This document shows positions 1 through 9,935 of a stretch of 64,000 nt of DNA, one piece after another (positions within the stretch are counted from its first letter, which is position 1; every line of letters starts with the position of its first letter). Position numbers and translations under genes: made by a program. The notes beneath the pieces are model-generated. The model did not search any database. It was given only the letters and a program-made list of their open reading frames with translations, and was not told where the DNA came from. Origin of the DNA: Apiosordaria backusii (lineage: Eukaryota; Ascomycota; Sordariomycetes; Sordariales; Lasiosphaeriaceae); contig JAUKTV010000015.1 in the NCBI GenBank assembly GCA_030549205.1, forward strand, positions 925,400 through 989,399. The letters run 5' to 3'.

Positions 1-2733
1 AAAGTAGATAGAAACTATTAGTAAATTTAATAATAAATTTAATTTCCTAATAACCTAGTAATACTATAAAATTAAAAAGAAAGTTAACTATACTTACTAA
101 CTTAAAGTCCTAAATTTTTAAAAAGATTTTAAAGTATTTATAGTTAATTAATTAAAAAAGTATAATAATAACCCTCTACTTAATTAAATATTAAAAACCT
201 GCTAAATAAAGTAATACTTAATAGATCTAAATAATAAAAAGTTAATAAGATTATCGTAAGTCGCCTCCATTATAGTAAGTTACAGTACTAGGCTAATTAA
301 AAAGGATAAAATCTTAATTTAAAATAATATTATATAAAGAACTTTAAAAAGTTGCTATTAACGTTTAAGAAATTTTATAATAAAAATCCTAACTAAATAG
401 AACCTCCGATCTGATTAAAATAATAACTTGAAACTATAGAAAATAACGATTTTATACTAGAACACTTAAATAATAATAGACCGGTAAAAGTAGGCCCAGT
501 ATTATAAAAGTTATTAAAAAAAAAAGATAAAGGTTTTAAACCTTATTTCGGTTAATTATTTTAATAGCCTATAAGTATAGTTAGTATAATAGTTAGGGTA
601 TAAGGACTAAAATTCTAACTATACTATCTAATAAAACCCCGAAAGTACTCCTCTTCTATTTAAAAAACAGATTTACCGTTAATTTGACTTCTATATTAAG
701 TACTAAAATTTAAATTTAATTAATAAACTACTCTACCCCCATACAATATAAAACTTTTAATCTTCGATTAAACGACCTTTTTATTTTTATTTACAATTGG
801 AAACTCGAAGTAAGCTTCTTTTAACCTAGGGGTTGTCACAGTATAGTAGTAAGGGATATAATAAATAAGATATAAGGTTAAGGTTATATATAGAGTGGGG
901 CTATAGCTAATAGGAAGAGAGTAAGGATAATAGGTAAAAGGTAAGATAGAGTTCTTACCTCGGATATATTATAGGACTGTAGGCCTATAACGGGTACTCT
1001 CTTCTTTTTCTCTTCATCTTACAATTCTTTGGTAGATTGGAATACAATATTGGCCTAACTTATTGAACTACTCTATCGTGACAGTAGTTTTATATTAATT
1101 AGAAAGGATAATTATTAAGTTTTATAAAGCTTTTTTTTTATATTAAATAAAAAAGATTTACTTTTATTATTATAATTAAGGTTTTATTTTCTTTTAAGGG
1201 ATATTGAATTTAGATAATTAGGACAGTAATTTAAAAGACGTTATAAATATAAAAACTATTATTTAAAATAATATAGTTTAATTTTAAAAATAGATAAGGA
1301 ATTTCTTAAGGAAGCTTATTAGTTATATTAAGGGAATAGAGATATAGTTTAGTAATATCTATTAAACGTTTTAAAACTTTATTTTATTATAAAAGGATAT
1401 TTATTATAATAAAATTAAGTTAGTTTATTATAGGGATCTTTATATCGTTAATTTATAATATAATATAGAATAGATTAAGAAAAGTAAAGATAAGTTATTT
1501 AATAATATATATAAATGAATTTTTTATACTTTAGAATATATAGTATTTATAAATTGGGATAGTAGTAGATTTGATTATTTACTATGTTAATTATTTTAGA
1601 TAAAAGGATATGTTGGTATAGGAAAGATAATACTTATAATTGGCTTTATTTGCTAACTTTTATATTAGTTTATTGCCTTATTATTAGCGCTTTCTTTTTT
1701 TTTCTATTAAGGTATAAATATAGATTTAAAAAATGCTATTACTATCTTTTAGTTTTTAATTTAGCTTTTTCTTTTTTAATAACTATACTTTATATTTTAT
1801 TTACTTTAAAAATATAAAAAGTTAAGCGCTGACCTCTTTAAGGATTAAAATGCTTTTATTACTTTATTTAAAGTATTTTAAAATATATTAAAGGATCTTT
1901 AATTATTATTTATATATTTTATAATTAATATATTTAATAAATATATAGAAGGGCGGTTAGACCTTATTTATTTTATTTTAACTTCTTTTATACTTTTTTA
2001 AAATATTAAATGGTTAATTTTTAACTGTTTAGAAGTCGACCTTCTTACTGCGTTTAAGGACTTAGGTATTAATTCCTTAAACGCTTTTAATTTCCTTATT
2101 AAGCTGGATATATAATGTTTAATAGTATTTGTTAATATATATATTGACTATAAACTTATAATCTCTAAGTATAGAAAAGGATATAACGATAGTATTTTAA
2201 TTAAGGTATTATATAAAGTTTATAAATAAGTAGAAAATACCTTTCTTTAAGTGGCCTTTATATTTAAAGTTTTTAAAATAGTATATAGAAGGTATACTAT
2301 TAAGTATATTAAAGAAATGCCTTTTGGTTTATTAGAATTGTATAATTATATAATAATTAAGATTAAGGAGGGGTAAGAGATTGAATTTTAGGATTATAAG
2401 ATAGTTTTAGTAGTTACGTTTTTTACTTTTTGCCTACTGTTTATTTTAAAGTTTTCTGTACTTTCCGATTTATTATTAGATATTATAGAGATAGTTATTG
2501 AAATGTGTGGTTTATTTTTTATAATTGTTAAAGGAATAGTTAATTTAATTTACTAATTAGTAAAGGATTATTTAGAGAAGAATTATAAGTTTCGACTTTA
2601 GTTAGTTAGGCTTACTTAAGGGTATAACGAGATTATCAGACGCTCGAGTAAAGATAAATAAGTATGAGTGAGTAATGTAAAAGATAAAAACGAAAGTACC
2701 GCCACAAGAACCTTCCCAAAACATAACCTACGG
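1..2733. repeat. AT-rich RIP-decayed repeat tract
   Basis: This 2.7 kb tract is dominated by TpA-rich sequence with no open frame of convincing length and stops in every frame. It has the look of transposon DNA destroyed by repeat-induced point mutation. One old LTR can be recognised within it (834-1083). The composition changes abruptly to GC-rich at about 2700, where the next element begins. I see no host gene in it. Confidence 0.7.
834..1083. repeat. Relic LTR, TGTCACA to TCGTGACA
   Basis: The segment starts with TGTCACAG and ends with ATCGTGACA, the TGT..ACA ends typical of the Ty3/gypsy LTRs elsewhere in this window. It has a TATA-like stretch near 883-892, and a purine-rich run (AGGGG) lies immediately before its left end, as expected of a polypurine tract before a 3' LTR. 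The flanks do not give a target-site duplication and no partner LTR is in the window, so it is either the 3' LTR of a decayed element to the left or a broken copy. Confidence 0.45.
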
Positions 2734-2744
2734 TATCTCAGGGC
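2734..2744 (+). repeat. Left terminal inverted repeat of Crypton-like element
   Basis: TATCTCAGGGC, the exact reverse complement of 6225-6235. The CTCAGGGC core recurs at 2882-2889 within an internal hairpin, and related GCCCTG motifs occur at both ends, which would fit recombinase-binding sites. Confidence 0.5.
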
Positions 2745-2882
2745 TCGGCGCCCGGGTGACGGTCATCCCGCCTAGCGCGGTTGACAGCCCAGCCCCTGTC
2801 CCCCCGGCGAAAAGCTGCCCTGAACTTTTAGGTCCGCTTGGCTCGGATGACCAGCAAGATCAGCGGCAACAAGGGGTGTTTC

Positions 2883-2907
2883 TCAGGGCTAGCAAGGCTA
2901 GCCCTGA
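2883..2907. repeat. Perfect hairpin with the terminal-repeat core
   Basis: Arms TCAGGGCTAGC (2883-2893) and GCTAGCCCTGA (2897-2907) are exact complements around a 3-nt loop AAG. The arm contains the same CAGGGC core as the element ends. It lies about 200 bp upstream of the recombinase start codon and could be a recombinase-binding or folding site. The function is inferred only. Confidence 0.5.
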
Positions 2908-3104
2908 TGCTTTTTCCTTTCGGCGGGCGCGCGCAGGGGGTAGGGACAAGAAGACCGATACACCCTCCTCCATAGGAATGAATTAAGTCAAACCAGCCCG
3001 CGATATACGTACGTCACCTTCAATAATTTCCACCTCCACCCCGCCGTCCAAAACGGCCTGATGCTCCTCTCACTCACTAAGAACGACCCTCGACCGTCGT
3101 TAGG

Positions 3105-5689
3105 ATGGACCAGCTAGATCCGGGTCTCGTTCAGCGCGTCAATACAAAGGTCTCGGCCGTGGTCGAGAGGTATCTGCTCGACGACCAGGACCTCACGCCT
3201 AAGAACACGCGGAAGGCGTACGGACCAAAGCAGGCCGAGTGGATAGTCAGTCGGGATTTACCCCCCCCTACCCCCATTACTATAGAAGCCCGGTAGTTAA
3301 CTGACGCAAATATAGGAATGGTGCAAGTCTCGCTTCCCGGAGATCCCGCCTGGTTGGCCGGCGCAGTACCAGATGGGCAGGGCCCTGCCTGGCCACCTTG
3401 TCGACGAGGGCAAGCTGGTGCTCTTCCTTGACGAAGAGATCGCCTCCCGCGCTCCGAAACGCGGCAAACGACGCAAGACCGAGACGCAACGGCTAAAGGC
3501 GGAAGGGAAACGGAAGAAGCAGAAAAGGCAGAGCCCGTCGTCGACGGCTGGGGCGGCCGATGTAATTGTCGTCGGCGGGGGTCCGGCCGAAGGTCCGGAC
3601 TCAGAGTCGGAGTCGGACTTTGACAAGCTCGGTCCGGACTCGGCCGTCGGCACCTCTACGCTCAAACTGCAGTATAGCACTGTACGGCTCTACTCTAGCG
3701 CTATTATCAACCTCTACGCACAGCAGAAGACGAGGGGCGAGAACCCGGCTCCGCACCCAAACGGCCTCGCAAAGAAGGCACTTATGCGGCATATCCTACG
3801 TGAAACCGCGAGCCGGAGCCGGAAAGAGTGGGCGGACCGTATCCTCAACACGATTAAGGACGGGTATCCGCCGGCAAAGATTCCCGAACACACAGCGGCA
3901 GCCTGACGGTTCAGCGACGTAAACAGCGGCTTCCGGACGAGCGTCGACTTCCTCTTCGGCAACCATATACTTTTACGGTCGAGTAACAGGCTACACCTCG
4001 AACTGGCCGACTACTTTTGCCTAGATTTACCAAAAGAAGGTGTCAAGATGGAGGCGGGCGGTGTCCCGACGAAAGCCTTCGTCGTTCTTATAAACCAGGG
4101 GAAGACGAACCAGCATAGCCGGGTCGAATACGGCTCTTGTTTACGGCATCGTGATCCGGAGGCCTGCCTTGTAGGCCAGCTCGCCTTTTGGCTTTTCTTC
4201 CGCTGGCAGGTCGAGGGGACCGCTGCCGAGCCGTTCCCAGACTTCAGCCGGCCGGAGCTGTGGTACTAGACGAAGGTCCTACGCCGGAGCAAGGCGGATT
4301 ACACAGGCCAGCTATCGTACGCAACAGCACACAAGTGGGCCTTAGACTTCTACGGTATGTGCGGCATCAACACGGGCAAGGCCACCCACGTACCTAGAGT
4401 AGTAGCGGCGCAAAATGCCGACATAGCAGGGGTGTCAGATGCGCAGGTAAGACCAGCCGTACTAGCTTAGGGAGGGGGCCGATTGGGCATGGCGCGAGGA
4501 GGTCAGTTTGTTACCTACGCTGATTATACGTTATAATTAAATCCGACGCGCCGGCCGGTAGGAAAACGGCGACCAAATAACTGGGTGTTACATCACCACG
4601 TTGCCGTTCAAGTTTATGCGCGCCACGGCGGACTTCGAGCCTGCGTGGGCCGGCAGTTACCACGTACCAAGGGCAGCAGTGCAGCCAGAGGCGTGGTTAC
4701 GCTCGCAGATATAGCCGCAACTGGACCGCTGGCGTGATTTCGAGGCCGAAGATAAGGCTACCGGCGCGTTCATCGAGCTGTTACACTGGCTGCGAGACGT
4801 CCTGCTGCAGGACGCCGTGTTCCTGATGGCCAAGTACCCTGGCCACCCGGTCTTCCGGGATCCGGTGTTCTGGTCGCCCCAGTTCAACGCCTTTGCTGTC
4901 AAGGTCAGGGAGGCCGCGCAGGAGGGCTTTGAAGACGACCGCAGCACAGCCATCGAGAAGGTAATCCCCGAGGTCTCTGAGAAGCTCAGGAGCCTCGCGG
5001 CTTATCAGCTTACCGTCGAGGGGGCGGTGAAAAGAAGGCATTCCGAGTTGGTGCAGGAGGTGAAGTCGTTAAGGGCCCAGATCGCCGACATGCGCCGGAT
5101 GGAGTACCAAGTTGTCACCACCTTTACCCCCGGCGGGAGGCTGCACCATACCGAGCAGTTCGCACGCCGGCAGGGATGCGAGGCCTGCCTATCGCCTCCC
5201 GAGCCACCGCGCCGCAGACCGGGAACGCCGTCGGCCGGGCCCCCGCTCACAGCGGTCTCTACGCTGGACTACGGAGCCGCTCTGGCTCCAGATCCGGCTA
5301 CAGCCTCGGCTACAGTAGCTGCAGTCTCGAGCCCTGCGGCGTTCGGGGCGCCAGCCATGACCGTCGCACAACAAGGCCCGCCGCAGATACGGTTCCCACG
5401 CACGCTGCGTACCGTCGGGGACCTTTACCGGCTCTGGCGCCACGGGTTCGCCATGATGCCCCCTGTTGACGAGCTGGAGAGGCGGTGGGGCTCACGATGG
5501 CGCCTACGTAACGAGAGGCAACTCTTCTCCATGCGGAAGGTCGTTGTGGACGAGGTTACAAGGCTCGCTGGTGTAAGGGGGTGGCCGGAGGAGGACGCGG
5601 TCCATGAGCTTGAAAAGCAGCGGGTTGAGGGCGGTGATCTCTCGCTAAACGCTCTCGCAAAGCAGCTAAAGGCGGCCCGGAAGTCGTAA
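3105..5689 (+). pseudogene. Crypton-type tyrosine recombinase, three exons, four nonsense codons
   Basis: The product would be an approximately 805-residue site-specific recombinase that mobilises the element. Exon 1 is 3105-3245, exon 2 is 3316-4446 and exon 3 is 4541-5689. Intron 1 (3246-3315, GTCAGT..CTGAC..ATAG) is clear; intron 2 starts with GTAAGA but has no good AG acceptor. The N-terminus has the NTRKAY..QAEW signature of the family. The catalytic HxxR (His codon 4387, Arg codon 4396), the arm RRAGR before GDQITGCY, and the nucleophile Tyr (codon 4589-4591) are all recognisable. The C-terminus from about 5410 resembles GCR1_C (TVGDLYRLWRHG, LERRWGSRWR). Breaks are TGA at 3904 and TAG at 4267, 4559 and 4712. 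The TAGs fit CAG or TGG changed in CpA context, as RIP does. The frame is otherwise intact, so the copy died recently relative to the AT-rich tract beside it. Confidence 0.8.
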
Positions 5690-6421
5690 ACGTAGAGGCC
5701 GTCTCTGAATGAAACTTGAAACTCCGAATGCCCATAGTTTAATCGCACACACACCCGCTACGTTCATCAGTGCAAGTGTGGTGTGATAACTGTGCCGTGA
5801 CATATGTATGTACTTCTAAACTCAGTTAACGGTGGTATGGCTCATCCCCCCCCGCCACTGGAAGGCCGCTGAAAGTCCGCTAAGATTTACTGGGCCCAGC
5901 GCGCTGGCACCGCAGCCGCCGCCCCCCGATAAGGCCGCTGAAAGAGCCGGACGAAAAGCCTGCGATCGCGGGTATCTCCGCAACCACGGCGATGCACGAC
6001 AAGAAATAGTCGCCGTACGTTGACTCGGAGCCGTCTCCTGCTGCTACCTACCTTACTTTGTATAGTTTTTATGGCCGGATCTCACTCGGCGTGGCGGTTT
6101 CGGGGGACATTGTAAATTTTTTTTTCCGGGCGGCCTAGCGGCCGCCCTGCCCTGTATCGTCAAAGTGTTATTTCAGGGCAGGGCCGTCATTTGCGGGTCA
6201 TCCGGGCGATCACCCACCAAAACTGCCCTGAGATAACTACACGTTATTCCGTCATATGATGGAGCTGCTCATCAAAAGCGGCCAAGAAACGCCGGTAGCA
6301 TCGACTACACCCCCATAAAGCGGCCAACCCTCAACCAACCCAATATCTTCCCGTCAAACAAAAAACCCATATCTTAGACCAGTTAATTCTAACAATTTCC
6401 ATCGGCGCAGATTTTAGACCC
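5690..6421. other. 3' part of Crypton-like element and short intergenic gap
   Basis: No gene is visible. The segment up to 6235 is the non-coding 3' region of the Crypton-like element and holds GC-rich palindromic stretches near 6130-6180 (GGCGGCC/GGCCGCC and repeated CAGGGC/GCCCTG). From 6236 to 6421 is the spacer before the stop codon of the minus-strand diterpene synthase, presumably its 3' untranslated and terminator region. Confidence 0.5.
6225..6235 (-). repeat. Right terminal inverted repeat of Crypton-like element
   Basis: GCCCTGAGATA, the exact complement of 2734-2744. A second inverted block, GTCATCCGGGCG (6197-6208), mirrors 2749-2760. Confidence 0.5.
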
Positions 6422-9400
6422 TCAACCCGCCAACCCCCCTCCTCCCCTCGTCCTAATCCCCACATCTTTCAACACATAAACCAACCCATACAAATCCGTC
6501 AAATCAACAACCATCCTCACAGCCTGCATCACCTTACCATCATCCCCCTTCACCTCCCGCTCCAGCTCCCCAATCACACTGTTCAACTTCCTTCTCTCAA
6601 ACTCAGCAAGCCACATCAACTCCTCCTTCGCATTACCCATTTGAAACTCAGCAAAGTCAATAGAATTCAATGACTTCTCCTCGGCGTCTCGGGTCTGTGA
6701 GCCTATGTCGTTGTACATCCTGCACATGGTGGCTAGGTTTCGGCAGAGGTCTTCGGAGAGGTAGGCTGTTCGTGGCGAAGAGAAGAGGGGAGAGGAAATC
6801 AGACAGTTGAAGAAGATGAAGGAGAATGGGCAGGAGGTGTGGTCTGCTGATGTTGTGCGGACCCAGTTGTAGAAGGATCTGGGTGGTGCTGGGAAGGGGG
6901 TGGGTGGGTGGTTAGCGGTGGCGTGACCGTTCGTGCTGAGCTTGGAATGAGCCCGGATCCGGTGGTTGTCTTGAGCCTGTGTAATGTGCGCTAGAAGAAA
7001 GGTCTGAAGCTCAAAAGCAAGTTTGGTTTGTAGATGAGACGGGCTGGCAATTACGGCGGGGTGGCGCAAGATGTGATGGATGAAGTTGGTAAGGATCGAC
7101 TTGATGTTCTCTGTTGGGTTAATGGGTTGCTGCTCTCCCGATTCGTCTATGTGAGTGGTGAGCTTACGCGAGCCTTCTTCAGCACGATCATCTCCATGTT
7201 CGTCGGCTGTACCGTTTGAACGTCTCTTGCGACCATTGGTACCCCGAGTTTCGATGTCTTCAGAGTCTAAGGGCCCCTCTCGTTTCCTGCCATTGGCTCC
7301 AAGTCCATTAACGCCTCCCCCTTCACTATTCTGCTTCGAGTCAATGTTGAGTTCAGCAAAGACCTCCCTCACCAGATCCCTGATGTTATCCAGCCTTCCT
7401 TCGAAGCCTGCCTCGACCACGCTTTCCATGTACTCGTCCGCATGAAAGTTCAAGATGGACAATACCATCATCTTATATATCACCGACAAGCTAACAGATG
7501 GACGATGTAATCCCGCATATGCGGTAACAGCGAGCGGAATGAGGAACATGTACTTGTCTTTTTCCTTTCTTGCTCTGGGAAAGACGCTCTGCGGCTTCCG
7601 CTTGAGAGCTTGGAGTGCAAAACAAGCTTGCATCTCTGCCAGCGGCAAAGCCCATGGGTTTGAGTTTTTAAACAAGGAGGTGAGTGAGATGAGCTTGCCG
7701 GTTGCTTGCATACCGTGTAGAATCTTCTCTGAAATGCAGAATTGGGAGGAGGTATCTGGCGCTGGTGTGGGTACTGGCAGTGGTGCAAGCGCCGCGGCGA
7801 GGCAGTAGGCTTCACTGAGCACTGGTGAGCTGTATGTAACTTTTTCGATCCAGAGGTAGGACCCCTTCTTCCAGTTGGCTTGGTTGCTGATAAGCCAGGA
7901 CTTGGCTTCGTTTAGCAGATCGATTATGGTAGGATAAGCAGAGCCCAGTTGATGGGTCCAGGGAAGTTTCAAGAGAGATGAGAGGGCGAGAATTCTATAT
8001 GAGGTCACTTCGCAGATGTCTTCCCATGAGCCGTTGGGCAGTTGAGTCTGCAGGAGCCGCGTCATGATGTGAAGTGAGACAATTGGTACCTTTTCTCCAA
8101 GGTCGGGAGCAAGTTGGAAGACAGTCTGGGCTGTGTCGGGATGTTGGTACAGTAGATCGAAGGCGTGTGAGAGAAGCATTATCCAGTAGTGTTCCTTGGT
8201 ATGCTGAGTTTCTGGTAAGCTTGTGCTCTTCTCTGCTTATTGTGCTATTGACTTACCCATTTCTTATTGATATGTTCCCTGAATGCACGATCGGTCAAGA
8301 ACTGGGTTGCTTTGACGATCTGCTGTATATGCCGATCTCTGTCCTCTCTAGTTAAGAGGAGGATGAGAATGTTGCAATTTGCGCTGAAATTGGGGTTGCG
8401 TTCCCCTGGATATGTCTTGAAGTGTGTAGAGGTCTCATATGTGCGGATGAGAGCATTAACGCTGAGTTTGGATCCCAAGTGGTAAAGAGCTTTAAGAGCT
8501 TTAGCTGTGTCGTCGGCGTCTGGAAGGCCTCCGGGTACGAATCCAACAAGCCCCTTTTGTGCCGTCAAGGTTTCCTCCAGAAGGCTACCAAGAGTGGCCT
8601 TTTCCTCTTCGCCTATCGATATGCCCACCGATGACAAGGTGTATAGCGCCCAACTGACTTCAAAGATGGTGGTTGGCCATGCATATGGCATACCCCCGAA
8701 ATCATCACTGGCATACCCAGGTCGGTCCACAACCTGCCTGAGATAGTCCTCAGCACGCTCATCCCAGACAGAGACGCCTATTAAGTAGGCGGCCGCTGAG
8801 CTACGCAACCTGATTAGCATTTTCTGTGTATAAAAATATCACCGCGATACAGTTGACTTACGCTGGTGACCCTATCATTGACCCGTTTGGCTCCAGCCAT
8901 TTCTTCATACGGTTGAAGTTAATGTGTCCGTGAAACGCCTCGAAAGAATGGTGCAAGGTCGATGGCATGCGATATAAGGTCTCCGCCGGTATCTTTGCCA
9001 GTTTGGCGTTCCTCAAGGTCTTCAGAGCTTCGAGTTGAGCAAACTCTAAAAAAACGCCCTCTTTTTTAAGCAGCTCCAAAAGTGAAACCACGAGGAGCTC
9101 AAATCCAACTTGATCAACCGAATGGATGTTCCATCCAGTCAACATATGTTTGAGGGCAGTCTCGGCCTTGTGGCTTCTTTGCAGTAAGTCATCTTGTCGT
9201 TCAGGGTCCTTATGTGGTAGGTGTTTCTTGAGATATAGAAGTCCTGCAGCCGTATTTAAGATACCGTCGACAGGTGTCGAGTACGACTCCCATGCTCCAG
9301 ATGGTAACTGTTGACGAAGGACGAATTCGAAGTACTGTGGAAATAACCAGTCGCCGTCCTTGCGTACTATCGAGACCTAGGCCGAGTTATACACGGATGC

Positions 9401-9487
9401 TGACATGGAGCCGATACCCTGGTCTGCCGAGCATCGAGCGGCGAGTGAGGCAATAAAAGCCTGTGCTTGATCATGTGGGGAGCTCAT
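6422..9487 (-). pseudogene. Bifunctional diterpene synthase (CPS/KS type) with one nonsense codon
   Basis: This is a class II plus class I terpene cyclase of the fungal ent-copalyl diphosphate/kaurene-synthase-like family, which turns geranylgeranyl diphosphate into a cyclic diterpene. Exons are 9487-8862, 8800-8257 and 8203-6422. The introns (8801-8861 and 8204-8256) have GTAAGT donors, and splicing gives 983 codons, a normal length for the family. The class II acid motif DADD lies at residues 303-306 (codons 8520-8509), preceded by the FEVSWALYTLS region. The class I metal motif DEYME lies at 646-650 (7438-7424), and the second metal motif NDIGSQTRD begins near residue 888 (6712). The start at 9487 gives MSSPHDQ. 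Codon 37 (9379-9377) is TAG where the conserved SAWVSIV block needs Trp, a C-to-T change in CpA context. No intron can remove it, and the next in-frame Met is at 9145, after about 115 lost residues. The exact product is unknown. The gene is probably dead unless the stop is a sequence error. Confidence 0.85.
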
Positions 9488-9782
9488 AGTCGGTGTCAGG
9501 GTCGTTGAGTCCATTTGCAACTGATGTGCATTTGGAGTTGGCTTAATTGGGACATTTTATTCGAGATATCAGACCAACTTAAACTTCACTTTCACCTATT
9601 ATGGCAATTACAGCGACTCCACCGAGTGAAGGCCTAGCAGAAGGTCATCCCTCCGAATGACATGGTGACATTGGCAAAGAATGTGCGCGCAGTCCTTGTA
9701 GGCAGTCAACATACCGATAGTGTCGTTGATAACCCCTTAAATGCAGTGGATTGATGGAGTGCGAGGCTTAAATGATAGGAGT
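9488..9782. promoter_or_regulatory. Promoter side of the diterpene synthase, cut by an LTR element
   Basis: About 295 bp of normal composition lies between the diterpene synthase start and the retrotransposon insertion. Removing the 6.0 kb insert would join it to 15795-16465 and give an intergenic space of under 1 kb between two divergent genes (diterpene synthase and GST). The last five bases, GGAGT (9778-9782), are the left target-site duplication of the insertion. Confidence 0.5.
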
Positions 9783-9935
9783 TGTAGAACAATACCGTAG
9801 GTCAAAACTCTCTTAATTTTTATATTATCCATTAAAGGAAAGCTTAAATAAGTATAAACTTCCAAACCATATAGCTCAAGTCCTACTACTAAAGTCCTAA
9901 TTTCCTTAATAATAAGCCTTCTATACTAATCTAAT
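9783..9935. repeat. Left LTR of old-family copy 1
   Basis: It aligns over its whole length with 15636-15789 and with 52650-52802, sharing the blocks ACTCT..TTAAT, the CTTCCAAACC region and TATACTAATCT. It is strongly shifted to A/T compared with the other two. Confidence 0.8.

Larger units (their letters stand above)
2734..6235 (+). mobile_element. Crypton-like tyrosine-recombinase element, decayed
   Basis: A GC-rich 3.5 kb block is delimited by an 11-bp perfect inverted repeat (TATCTCAGGGC at 2734-2744 and its complement at 6225-6235). A second internal inverted block, CGCCCGGGTGAC at 2749-2760 versus the complement of 6197-6208, matches at 11 of 12 positions. It encodes one gene, a fungal Crypton-type recombinase (Ndc10/CBF3-domain-2-like plus GCR1_C-like C-terminus), now a pseudogene. 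No clear target-site duplication is seen outside the repeats. Classical Cryptons lack terminal inverted repeats, so the boundaries are my inference from these repeats and the composition change. The element ends 187 bp from the 3' end of the diterpene synthase gene. Confidence 0.65.

Noticed and set aside
3280..3962. Several overlapping frames opposite or shifted to the recombinase gene
   Set aside because: They are shadows of the GC-rich recombinase exons with no family motifs.
7034..7808. Plus-strand frames within the diterpene synthase gene
   Set aside because: They lie entirely opposite the class I domain exon and show only composition-driven openness.
9361..9395. A mini-intron removing the stop in the diterpene synthase
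   Set aside because: The only GT..AG spanning TAG would be under 20 bp, far below any fungal intron, and it would remove conserved residues.
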